A stretch of 6,010 nucleotides of DNA from Streptomyces lilacinus (GTDB taxonomy: Bacteria; Actinomycetota; Actinomycetes; Streptomycetales; Streptomycetaceae). Where the stretch lies: positions 38,031 to 44,040 of the forward strand of contig KL569504.1 of the NCBI GenBank assembly GCA_000715685.1. Reading direction: 5' to 3'. The translations under genes and the position numbers were made by a program. Shown here piece after piece: positions 1-5,979 of this stretch; position 1 is the stretch's first letter, and every line of letters begins with the position of its first letter. A model generated the notes under the pieces. The model made no database searches, was not told the DNA's origin, and saw only the letters and a list, made by a program, of their open reading frames with translations.

Positions 1-18
1 GATGTGTATAAGAGACAG
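1..18. other. Nextera/Tn5 mosaic-end adapter remnant (artefact)
   Basis: The first 18 bases, GATGTGTATAAGAGACAG, equal the 19-base Tn5 mosaic end used in tagmentation libraries minus its first A. They are synthetic, not genomic. Read in frame 2 they give MCIRDS, a peptide that appears in databases as adapter contamination. On the minus strand they join to the permease reading frame, which has reached a point where the family is expected to continue through a transmembrane segment. Trim these bases before annotation; genomic sequence begins at base 19. Confidence 0.97.
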
Positions 19-538
19 CGGCGGTGAGGATGGCGGCCATGGCGATGCCGACGAGCACGAAGCGGTGGCCGTGCACGCCCTTCTTCCAGGCCAGCGCGTA
101 GATCGCGGCGCCGGAGGCGATGCCGCCGACGACGGATCCGACGGCCACGGCCGAGGGGTCGCCGTGGAGCAGGACGATGACGAGCAGCGCCCCGACGGTC
201 GAGCCCTGCCCGAGTCCGATGACGTCGGGGCTGCCGAGGGGGTTGCGGGAGACGGACTGGAAGACGGCGCCGGCGAGGCCGAGGGCGGCGCCGGCGAGCA
301 GGCCGACCAGGACGCGCGGCAGCCGCAGGTCGTGGACGACGAACTCCTGCGCCGGGGTGCCGCCGCCGGTGAGCGTGCGCAGGACGTCGGCGGACGACAT
401 GGGGTAGTCGCCGGTGCCGACGAGGGCGACGGCGGCGCCGGCCGCGCCGACCAGCAGGAGCAGGACGACGAGCGCGGCGCGCGGGTCGAGGCGTACGGAG
501 AGGCCGCCGCGGGTGCGCAGGGCTTTGACGGGCTTCAC
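19..538 (-). CDS. FecCD-family siderophore ABC permease, 3'-truncated at the contig end
   Basis: This is the first 173 codons of the second permease subunit of a ferric-siderophore ABC importer (FepG-like), an inner-membrane protein that would pair with the adjacent permease. The start is GTG at 538, overlapping the TGA of the upstream permease gene as GTGA, which implies translational coupling. A charged N-terminus (VKPVKALRTRGG) precedes a hydrophobic helix at about residues 21-40. The FecCD signature follows: LRLPRVLVGLLAGAALGLAG (71-90), then FQSVSRNPLGSPDVIGLGQG (93-112). A hydrophobic stretch at about 130-150 leads to FVLVGIAMAAILTA (160-173). Full family members have about 330-350 residues, so about half is missing, including the cytoplasmic coupling region that contacts the ATPase. 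The truncation comes from the adapter and contig end, not from biological decay. Family assignment is secure; the exact siderophore is unknown. Confidence 0.9.
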
Positions 539-1581
539 AGCTGGGCCATCCTCCGGCGCCGGACGAGGTGGATGAAGAGGGGGCCGCCGAGCAGCGCGGT
601 GACGATGCCGACCTGCAGCTCGGAGGGGCGGACGACGACGCGGCCGGCGATGTCCGAGCCGAGCACCAGGACGGGCGAGAGGATCGCCGCGTACGGCAGG
701 ACGCGACGCAGGTCGGGGCCGGTGAACGCGCGGACGGCGTGCGGCACCATCAGGCCGACGAAGACGACGGGCCCGCAGGCGGCGGTCGCCGCGCCGCACA
801 GCAGGGTGACGGCGGCCAGCGCGAGGACGCGCGTGGTGGTCAGTCGGGTGCCGAGCGCCCGGGCCTGGTCGTCGCCGAGGGCCAGGGCGTTCAGCGGCCG
901 CGCGAGGAGCAGGGCGAGGACGACGCCGATCAGGACGAAGGGCGCGACCTGGGCGACGACGTCGGCGTTGGCGGACGCCAGCGAGCCGACGGTCCAGAAG
1001 CGCATGCGGTCCAGGGCGGCGGTGTCCATGAGCTGGACGGAGAAGACGTAGCCGTTGAGGGCCGCGGTCACGGCGGTGCCGGCGAGCGCGAGGCGTACGG
1101 GCGTTGCGCGGCTGCCGCCCAGCCCGTAGACGACGACGGAGACGGCGGCGGCGCCGAGGAAGGCGAACCACACGTACCCGGTCAGCGAGGTGACGCCCAG
1201 GAAGCTGATGCCGGACACGACGGCCGCGGCGGCACCGGCGTTGATGCCGAACAGGCCGGGGTCGGCGAGCGGGTTGCGGGTGAGGGCCTGCATGACCGTG
1301 CCGGCGAGGCCGAGGGCCGCGCCCACGAGCAGGCCGAGGAGGGTGCGGGGGACGCGGACGTCCCGTACGACGACGTCGGTCTCGGTGCCCGCGTAGTGGA
1401 ACAGCCCGTGCCAGACCTCGCCCACGGGGATCTGTTTGGCGCCGACGGCGAGTGACGCGACGACGACCAGCAGGAGCAGGCCCGTTGCCGCGAGCAGCCC
1501 CGCGGCCCGGCGGGCGGCTCGGCGACGGGGCGGGGCCTCGGGGGCGGCGGAGGTGGGGGGAGGGGGACTGTCGACCAACAC
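535..1581 (-). CDS. FecCD-family siderophore ABC transporter permease
   Basis: A 348-residue integral membrane permease of the FecCD/BtuC family (FepD-like), half of the channel that moves ferric siderophore into the cytoplasm. A proline- and arginine-rich N-terminus (1-27) is followed by a first hydrophobic helix (28-47). The family signature is at 74-105 (VRVPRT through GLAGTVMQALTRNPLADP). Several further hydrophobic segments follow. The cytoplasmic loop LGDDQARALGTRL (235-247) and GPVVFVGLMVPHAVRAFTG (270-288) are characteristic of the region that docks on the ATPase, and the C-terminus is basic (RRRR). Length is normal for the family. The start is GTG at 1581: an in-frame TAA lies 12 bases upstream, and no good Shine-Dalgarno sequence sits at normal distance, so translation may be leaderless (TTG at 1578 is an alternative). 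The gene diverges from the lipoprotein gene across a 56-bp gap holding an iron box and overlaps the next permease by 4 bp. Substrate specificity cannot be read from the sequence. Confidence 0.93.
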   Translation of the reverse strand: MLVDSPPPPTSAAPEAPPRRRAARRAAGLLAATGLLLLVVVASLAVGAKQIPVGEVWHGLFHYAGTETDVVVRDVRVPRTLLGLLVGAALGLAGTVMQALTRNPLADPGLFGINAGAAAAVVSGISFLGVTSLTGYVWFAFLGAAAVSVVVYGLGGSRATPVRLALAGTAVTAALNGYVFSVQLMDTAALDRMRFWTVGSLASANADVVAQVAPFVLIGVVLALLLARPLNALALGDDQARALGTRLTTTRVLALAAVTLLCGAATAACGPVVFVGLMVPHAVRAFTGPDLRRVLPYAAILSPVLVLGSDIAGRVVVRPSELQVGIVTALLGGPLFIHLVRRRRMAQL

Positions 1582-1585
1582 GTGG

Positions 1586-1604
1586 TTAGGTTAGCCTACC
1601 CTCA
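1586..1604. promoter_or_regulatory. Iron box (DmdR/IdeR-type operator) shared by divergent uptake operons
   Basis: TTAGGTTAGCCTACCCTCA matches the actinobacterial iron-box consensus TTAGGTTAGSCTAACCTAA at 17 of 19 positions. The left half is perfect and the right half has two A-to-C changes. It lies in the 56-bp gap between two divergent siderophore-uptake genes, ending 4 bp before the permease GTG and 33 bp before the lipoprotein ATG. Candidate -10 elements fall inside it in both directions: TAGCCT (1592-1597, plus strand) and TAGGCT (1598-1593, minus strand). From the known family, Fe(II)-loaded DmdR/IdeR binds such sites and represses. I infer that both arms are off when iron is plentiful. 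Confidence 0.88.
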
Positions 1605-1637
1605 CATTTGCCCTTCGCTTGAGAGAAGCACTACCCC

Positions 1638-2663
1638 ATGAGCACCCCGCGCACCACAGCTCTCACCCGTCGTTCCCTTCTGACCGCGGGTGGCGCCCTG
1701 GGGATCGGCGCCCTGCTCACCGCCTGCGGGGGCGGCGGTTCCTCGTCCGACGGCGCGTCCGGTACGGACAAGGGCGGCCCCTGGACCTTCAAGGACGACC
1801 GCGGACAGACCGTCAAGCGCGACCGCGTCCCGAAGCGCATCGTCGCCTTCACCGGCACCGCCGCCGCCCTCCACGACTTCGGCGTCGAGTGCGTCGGCGT
1901 CTTCGGCCCGACCAAGCTCAAGGACGGCCGGCCCGACCCGCAGGCCGGCGACCTCGACGTCGACAAGCTGACGATCCTCGGCAACGCCTGGGGCGAGTTC
2001 AACATCGAGAAGTACGCCGGGCTGAACGCCGATCTGCTCGTCACCAACATGTACGAGCCGGACGCCCTCTGGTACGTGCCCGACGACAGCAAGAAGAAGA
2101 TCCTGGGCCTCGCCCCCAGCGTCGGCCTCACCGCCGCCCGCGTCTCCATGCTCGAGCCCGTCAAGCGCTACGCCGCCCTCGCGGAGTCCCTCGGCGCCGA
2201 CCTGAAGGCGAAGAAGGTCATCGACGCCAAGGCCCGCTTCGAGGCCGCCGCCGAGACGCTGCGCAAGGCCGCCAAGGGCAACCCGATCAAGGTCATGGCC
2301 GCCTCCGGCAGCCCCGACCTGTTCTACGTCTCCAACCCGGCCGTCAACGCCGACCTGATGTACTTCCGCGAGCTCGGCGTCGACCTCGTCGTCCCCGAAA
2401 AGCTCGACCAGGGCGGCTACTTCGAGAGCCTCAGCTGGGAGAACGCCGACCGGTACCGGGCCGACCTCATCATCCTCGACAGCCGCACCTCCGCCCTGCA
2501 GCCCAAGGACCTCGCCGCCAAGCCCACCTGGGCGAAGCTCCCCGCCGTCGCGGCCGGACAGGTCGCCCCCTGGCTCAGCGAACCCCGCTTCTCCTACGCC
2601 GGCTGCGCACCCCTCCTCGAGAACCTGGCCACCGCGATCCAGAAGGCGAAGAAGACCTCATGA
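1638..2663 (+). CDS. Ferric-siderophore ABC transporter substrate-binding lipoprotein
   Basis: A 341-residue periplasmic-binding-protein family (FepB/FhuD-like, Pfam PF01497 type) receptor that would sit on the outer face of the membrane and deliver ferric siderophore to the FecCD permeases. Residues 10-30 form a lipoprotein signal with a twin-arginine motif (TRRSLLT), a hydrophobic core and the lipobox LTAC, with lipid-bearing Cys30. A Gly/Ser linker (31-43) follows. The binding fold starts near 50, with the typical PKRIVAFTGTAAALHDFGV (65-83) and later NIEKYAGLNADLLVTN (122-137). The interlobe helix is around 170-215 and the C-lobe ends near 335. The ATG at 1638 is preceded by a purine-rich GAGAGAAG (1621-1628) with a 9-base gap, supporting this start. 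It is the first gene of the rightward arm, with the iron box about 33 bp upstream. Its stop overlaps the next start as ATGA. Binding residues and the exact ligand cannot be assigned from sequence alone. Confidence 0.94.
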   Translation: MSTPRTTALTRRSLLTAGGALGIGALLTACGGGGSSSDGASGTDKGGPWTFKDDRGQTVKRDRVPKRIVAFTGTAAALHDFGVECVGVFGPTKLKDGRPDPQAGDLDVDKLTILGNAWGEFNIEKYAGLNADLLVTNMYEPDALWYVPDDSKKKILGLAPSVGLTAARVSMLEPVKRYAALAESLGADLKAKKVIDAKARFEAAAETLRKAAKGNPIKVMAASGSPDLFYVSNPAVNADLMYFRELGVDLVVPEKLDQGGYFESLSWENADRYRADLIILDSRTSALQPKDLAAKPTWAKLPAVAAGQVAPWLSEPRFSYAGCAPLLENLATAIQKAKKTS

Positions 2664-3475
2664 GCGACCTGCCCTACCGCTTCCTCGACCTCCACGTCGT
2701 GCGCACCGAGCGGGTCGGTCCCGCGCTGATGCGCGTCACCCTCACCGGCGACCGCCTCGGCGACGTCGTCACCGGCGGCCGCGACCAGCGGTTCAAGCTC
2801 TTCCTCCCGCAGCCGGGCCAGGACGCGCCGCTGCTCCCCGACCTCGGCGAGGGCTGGTACGCCCAGTGGCGCGCCCAGGACCCGGCCGTACGGCCCGTCA
2901 TGCGCACCTACACCGTGCGCGAGCTGCGCCGCGAACCGGACGAGCTGGACGTCGACTTCGTCCAGCACGGCACCGGCGACCACAGCGGCCCGGCCTCCAC
3001 ATGGGCCCGCGAGGCGGCCCCCGGCGACCGCGTCACCGTCCTCGCCCCCGTCGTCGAGGACAACGGCGGCGTCGACTTCCAGCCACCCGCCGGCACGGAC
3101 TGGGTGCTCCTCACCGCCGACGAGTCCGCGCTGCCCGCCGTCGCCGGCATCCTCGCCTGGCTCCCGGCGGGCATCCCGGCCAAGGTCTGGATCGAGGTCG
3201 CCCACCCGGAGGACGTCGAGGACCTGCCGACGGACGCCGACGCCGAGATCACCTGGCTGGTGGGCAACTCCGGCAGCGTCCTCGACGCGATCCGCGCGGC
3301 GGACCTTCCCCCCGGGACGCCCTACGCCTGGATCGCCGGCGAGTCCGGCACCGTCCGCGGCGTGCGCCGCCACCTCGTCTCCGAGCGCGGCATCGACCGA
3401 CGGGCCGTGACCTTCACCGGCTACTGGCGCAGGGGCGCGACGGAGGAGGACCTGCTGGCGGAACTGACCGCCTGA
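2660..3475 (+). CDS. Siderophore-interacting protein (FAD-dependent ferric-siderophore reductase)
   Basis: A 271-residue cytoplasmic flavoprotein of the SIP/ViuB family, which reduces imported Fe(III)-siderophore with NAD(P)H so that Fe(II) is released. An N-terminal FAD-binding barrel (about 8-135) carries the flavin motif RTYTVR (82-87) and the phosphate-binding segment HGTGDHSGPASTWA (103-116). The C-terminal SIP domain (about 145-265) has LLTADESALPA (150-160), WIAGESGTVRGVRRHL (224-239) and the diagnostic end GYWRRGATEEDLLAE (254-268). Length and motifs are canonical with nothing missing. The ATG at 2660 overlaps the lipoprotein TGA (ATGA), implying coupled translation and iron control through the upstream iron box. 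The last 55 bp overlap the end of the convergent hydrolase gene, and a perfect hairpin starts 2 bases after the stop. It could accept NADH or NADPH; the sequence does not decide. Confidence 0.95.
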   Translation: MSDLPYRFLDLHVVRTERVGPALMRVTLTGDRLGDVVTGGRDQRFKLFLPQPGQDAPLLPDLGEGWYAQWRAQDPAVRPVMRTYTVRELRREPDELDVDFVQHGTGDHSGPASTWAREAAPGDRVTVLAPVVEDNGGVDFQPPAGTDWVLLTADESALPAVAGILAWLPAGIPAKVWIEVAHPEDVEDLPTDADAEITWLVGNSGSVLDAIRAADLPPGTPYAWIAGESGTVRGVRRHLVSERGIDRRAVTFTGYWRRGATEEDLLAELTA

Positions 3476-5127
3476 GCCTCCTGCTGACAGGAGGAGGGAA
3501 GCGCCAGAGCCGAGTCCGCGTGCAGCGTGATGCGCACCGGCACGAGCCCTGTCGCCCCGGCCGGCGCCTCCCCGGTGCCGGGGTTGCGGACGTAACGCGG
3601 GTGGGCGCCGCCGCTGATCTGGAGGCGAATGCGGTGCCCGGCGGCGAAGCGGTGGGCGGTGGAGCTCATCGACACGGTGACGCTCGCGGACTCCTGCCCG
3701 GTCCGCACCCGGGTCAGCCCGTCGCAGACGTTGACGGAACGCCCCTGCGCGTCCACGTCGCACAGGCGGGCGAAGACGTCGGCGTGCCCGGTGTCCGTGG
3801 AGATCCGCAGGCGCGCGGAGACCGGCCCGAGGACGTCCATCGGCTCGGCCAGCGGCGGGCCGGTGAACGTCAGGACGTCCTCGCGCGCCTCCAGGGCGGT
3901 GTTGTCGCGGGACCCGCCGGCGCGGGAGAGCAGGGGCCCGCCGACGGAAGGGGTGGGGTCGGCCGGGTCGTAGCGGAAGGACGCCAGCGGCGCGGAGTCC
4001 GTGGGCGCCTGCCGGACGAGATGCCCGTCCGCGGTGGGGAACCAGTCCGTCGTGGCCGGCGCCGACGGCCAGTCCTCGAGGTCCCGCCAGGTGCCGGTGC
4101 CGTCGCCGCCGACGTGCACCCGCACATCGGTCGGGCGCAGCCCGGAGGGGTCGCCGCACAGGTGCGCGCGCAGCCAGGCGAGGCTCTCGGAGAACACCTC
4201 GGGCCAGCCCTGTTGCAGGGCGGAGGTGTGGGTCCAGGGGCCGACGAGCAGGGCGGTCTCGCACCCGGCCCGGCGCAGCCGGCCGAACTGCTCGAGGGTC
4301 TGGTCGGCCATCACGTCGTGCCACCCGCCGATCAGAGCGGTGGGCACGCCCAGCCGCTCCGCCGCCTCCCCCACGGCCGCGCCGGCCCAGTACGGATCGT
4401 CGGCGTCCGGGTGCGACAGCGCGCCCTCCAGCCAGGGCACCTCCCCGAGGGCGGGCTCGTACGCCCCGCGCAGCGGCCGCGCGCCGGTGATGCCCTTCAG
4501 CCGGCGCCGCAGCCGCAGCGTCGCCCTGAGGAGGGGTGCGACGCCCTGGTGCTGGTACGTCATGCCGACGGCGACGGCGAGGGCGTTCTCCAGGTGGAAG
4601 GCGCCGCCCGCGTGGAAGAAGGCATGGGGGTCGTGCAGCCCGACCTGGACCACCATCGCCTTCAGCTCCGGCGGCGGGTCCAGGGCGAGCGCCCACTGCA
4701 CGTAACCCAGGTAGCTCGGGCCGACCGTGCCCAGCGTCCCGTTGAACCAGGACTGCTCCCGCAGCCAGGCCACCGTGGCCCGGCCGTCGGCCGCCTCGTT
4801 GCGCCACAGGTCGAACCGCCCGCCCGAACCGCCGGTGCCGCGGCAGCTCTGCAGGACCACGTGGAAGCCCTGTTCGGCGAAGAGGATGCCGTACATCGGG
4901 GACCACGGCACGCCCCTGCCGTAGGGCGACCGCACGAGGAGGGTGGGGAAGTCGCCCTCCCCGCGGGGGAAGTAGTGATCCGCGAGCAACGGGCTGCCGT
5001 CCGCACCCGGTACGACCAGGTTCGACTCCCACCCGACGTCGTACCGCCTGGGCGGGAGGCCGCGAAATGTCGCCCGCAGCATCCGTGCGGACAGCGGCGG
5101 CTTGGCGGTGCCGGTGTGATGCGTCAT
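3421..5127 (-). CDS. CocE/NonD-type alpha/beta hydrolase (peptidase S15 family)
   Basis: A 568-residue serine hydrolase related to cocaine esterase, glutaryl-7-ACA acylase and X-Pro dipeptidyl peptidases; the natural substrate is unknown. The N-terminal half is the S15 alpha/beta fold. It holds RSPYGRG with the likely oxyanion Tyr69, QSCRGTGGSGGRF (93-105), the nucleophile elbow GPSYLG with Ser138, GGWHD with Asp271, and GPWTH with His300, so the triad is intact. A helical cap lies at about 165-260. The C-terminal part, from about 330, is the jelly-roll PepX_C domain, ending with AAGHRIRLQISGGAHPRYVRNP (496-516 region). No signal peptide is visible, so it is probably cytoplasmic. The ATG at 5127 is chosen because GAGGGGGA (5138-5131) sits 3-7 bases upstream; an ATG at 5145 lies before that site. 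The usual C-terminus seems to come near residue 546. The last 22 residues are low-complexity, Ser-rich and overlap the reductase gene. It is divergent from a TetR regulator, its probable controller. Confidence 0.92.
   Translation of the reverse strand: MTHHTGTAKPPLSARMLRATFRGLPPRRYDVGWESNLVVPGADGSPLLADHYFPRGEGDFPTLLVRSPYGRGVPWSPMYGILFAEQGFHVVLQSCRGTGGSGGRFDLWRNEAADGRATVAWLREQSWFNGTLGTVGPSYLGYVQWALALDPPPELKAMVVQVGLHDPHAFFHAGGAFHLENALAVAVGMTYQHQGVAPLLRATLRLRRRLKGITGARPLRGAYEPALGEVPWLEGALSHPDADDPYWAGAAVGEAAERLGVPTALIGGWHDVMADQTLEQFGRLRRAGCETALLVGPWTHTSALQQGWPEVFSESLAWLRAHLCGDPSGLRPTDVRVHVGGDGTGTWRDLEDWPSAPATTDWFPTADGHLVRQAPTDSAPLASFRYDPADPTPSVGGPLLSRAGGSRDNTALEAREDVLTFTGPPLAEPMDVLGPVSARLRISTDTGHADVFARLCDVDAQGRSVNVCDGLTRVRTGQESASVTVSMSSTAHRFAAGHRIRLQISGGAHPRYVRNPGTGEAPAGATGLVPVRITLHADSALALPSSCQQEAQAVSSASRSSSVAPLRQ
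3477..3494 (+). terminator. Candidate terminator hairpin after the siderophore reductase gene
   Basis: CCTCCTG-CTGA-CAGGAGG forms a perfect 7-bp stem with a 4-base loop, beginning 2 bases after the reductase TGA. There is no T-run, as is usual for GC-rich actinobacterial hairpin terminators. It lies within the last 25 codons of the convergent hydrolase, so acting on that strand it would stop transcription before the annotated hydrolase stop codon. Most plausibly it serves the rightward iron-uptake transcript. Confidence 0.55.
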
Positions 5128-5130
5128 GCT

Positions 5131-5138
5131 TCCCCCTC
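5131..5138 (-). promoter_or_regulatory. Shine-Dalgarno site that fixes the hydrolase start
   Basis: On the minus strand GAGGGGGA lies just upstream of the ATG at 5127. The in-frame ATG at 5145 lies upstream of this site and has nothing comparable before it, so MTHHTGTAKP is the better N-terminus. Confidence 0.65.
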
Positions 5139-5146
5139 GAACCATT

Positions 5147-5161
5147 TCGTACGTCGTACGA
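5147..5161. promoter_or_regulatory. Perfect 15-bp palindrome, candidate TetR-family operator
   Basis: TCGTACG-T-CGTACGA is an exact inverted repeat (7-1-7) in the 91-bp gap between the divergent hydrolase and TetR genes. It is centred 27 bases upstream of the hydrolase ATG and about 65 bases upstream of the regulator ATG. It abuts the AT-rich patch that holds the likely hydrolase -10 element, so a bound dimer would cover the transcription start. TetR regulators commonly bind such palindromes next to their own gene. Assignment to this TetR protein is inference. Confidence 0.65.
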
Positions 5162-5179
5162 GAATAGTAAATGATTGGA
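5161..5179. promoter_or_regulatory. AT-rich promoter region between hydrolase and TetR genes
   Basis: An AT-rich patch in otherwise very GC-rich DNA. On the minus strand it offers TATTCT (5166-5161) or TACTAT (5169-5164) as a -10 element for the hydrolase. With a 17-bp spacer from TATTCT the -35 would be TGCGAC (5189-5184), a weak match. No convincing -10 for the rightward TetR gene is evident. Placement is tentative. Confidence 0.4.
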
Positions 5180-5218
5180 TGGCGTCGCACGTCGGAGCGG
5201 ACGCGGAAGGGAAGAAAG

Positions 5219-5941
5219 ATGAGCCGTGGTGACGGGTCCGGCGCCACGGGCGTCGTCGACCCCCAACAGCTCTGGCTGAGCCCCGCCGGCCCCCGCAGGG
5301 GGCGCAGGCCCACCTTCAGCCGCGAGGCGATCACCGCCGCGGCCGTGGGCCTCGCGGACGCCGAGGGGCTGGAAGCGGTCACCATGCGGCGCGTCGCCGC
5401 GCAGGTCGGGGCGGGCGTGATGTCGCTCTACAGCTACGCCCCCGACAAGGAGACGCTGCTGGAGCTGATGGTCGACCACGTCAGCGGCGAACTCGAGACC
5501 AGGGATCCCCTGACGGGCGACTGGCGCACCGACCTGAAGGCCATAGCCCGGCTCCAGCGCGCCCTCATGCTCCGCCACCCCTGGCTGCCCACCGCGCTCG
5601 CCACCCGCCGGACCCTCGGCCCGAACACCCTGGCCTTCCTGGAACACGCCCTCGCCGCCCTGCGGCCCACCCGGCTGGACGGCGCGGCGAAGCTGGAGGT
5701 CTTCAGCCAGCTCACGGGCTTCGTCGCCGGGCACGTCGCCCACGAGATCGCGCAGGCCGCGGCCGCGGACTCACCGGCCCGCACCGCGGCCGAGGCCCGC
5801 TACCTCGCCACCGTGGCCGCCGACGGCCACCACCCCGAACTGGCCGAAGTCCTGACCGCCCCCGGCCGCCCCCTGACCCCCGAAGCCACGTTCACCCGCT
5901 TCTTGAACCGCCTGATAGACGGCCTGGAGACGGAGGACTAA
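5219..5941 (+). CDS. TetR/AcrR-family transcriptional regulator
   Basis: A 240-residue DNA-binding repressor-type protein. After a flexible N-terminus (1-30), the TetR helix-turn-helix domain spans about 34-88: AITAAAVGLADAEGLEAVTM (37-56), then RRVAAQVGAGVMSLYSYAPD (57-76) with the recognition helix around 65-73, then KETLLELMVDHV. The C-terminal ligand and dimerisation domain, from about 100, resembles the TetR_C_1 type: DWRTDLKAIARLQRALMLRHPWLP (101-124 region), LGPNTLAFLEHALAAL (133-148) and FSQLTGFVAGHVAHEIAQ (162-179). The ATG at 5219 has a purine-rich AAGGGAAG (5207-5214) at good spacing. The in-frame ATG at 5171 would start inside the AT-rich promoter patch with no ribosome site, so it is rejected. 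It is divergent from the hydrolase, with a palindrome between them, so control of the hydrolase and of itself is the likely job. The inducer is unknown. Confidence 0.93.
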   Translation: MSRGDGSGATGVVDPQQLWLSPAGPRRGRRPTFSREAITAAAVGLADAEGLEAVTMRRVAAQVGAGVMSLYSYAPDKETLLELMVDHVSGELETRDPLTGDWRTDLKAIARLQRALMLRHPWLPTALATRRTLGPNTLAFLEHALAALRPTRLDGAAKLEVFSQLTGFVAGHVAHEIAQAAAADSPARTAAEARYLATVAADGHHPELAEVLTAPGRPLTPEATFTRFLNRLIDGLETED

Positions 5942-5959
5942 CCCCCGGCCACCCGGGGG
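5942..5959 (+). terminator. First hairpin after the TetR gene
   Basis: CCCCCGG-CCAC-CCGGGGG is a perfect 7-bp, all G/C stem with a 4-base loop that starts at the base after the TAA stop. No T-run follows. It probably forms part of a double terminator with the next hairpin, although its C-run could pair instead with the G-run of that hairpin. Confidence 0.55.
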
Positions 5960-5960
5960 G

Positions 5961-5979
5961 CTGGGGGCGGAGCCCCCAG
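5961..5979 (+). terminator. Second hairpin after the TetR gene, Streptomyces-type
   Basis: CTGGGGGC-GGA-GCCCCCAG is a perfect 8-bp stem with a 3-base loop, one base after the first hairpin. This G5/C5 hairpin with a GGA loop is of a kind I recall as very frequent between Streptomyces genes. It is followed by GGAAACGGTGAAAGGGCGGG (5979-5998), which I also associate, from memory only, with dispersed Streptomyces intergenic repeats, and by the palindrome GGGGCCCC (6002-6009). Confidence 0.7.

Noticed and set aside
2..1051. Long plus-strand open frame beginning MCIRDS
   Set aside because: Its start is adapter sequence and the rest is the antisense shadow of two clear FecCD permeases; it has no family features and is rich in Gly/Asp/Arg, as GC-biased shadow frames are.
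269..1317. Shared 18-base string GCCGGCGAGGCCGAGGGC at 269-286 and 1300-1317
   Set aside because: It encodes the conserved GLAG region of the FecCD signature in the two paralogous permeases, so homology explains it; it is not a mobile or regulatory repeat.
1619..3475. A 618-codon fusion frame joining the lipoprotein region to the reductase
   Set aside because: Only its last 271 codons are real. Over the lipoprotein gene it is out of frame and Arg/Pro-rich. The true reductase starts at the coupled ATG at 2660.
5171..5218. Upstream ATG for the TetR regulator
   Set aside because: It starts inside the AT-rich promoter patch without a ribosome site; the ATG at 5219 has a purine-rich site and gives a normal TetR N-terminus.
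2866..5232. 788-codon plus-strand open frame
   Set aside because: Shadow of the reductase in another frame and antisense to the hydrolase; Arg/Pro/Gly-rich with no recognisable motif.
5128..5385. Longer N-terminus for the hydrolase
   Set aside because: It would run through the palindrome and promoter patch and antisense to the TetR gene; the Shine-Dalgarno site supports the ATG at 5127.
2594..5743. 1049-codon minus-strand open frame crossing four genes
   Set aside because: It lies in a wrong frame over the hydrolase and antisense to the reductase and the TetR gene. Its composition is Arg/Gly/Ala-rich with no domain. Long stop-free shadows are expected at this GC content.
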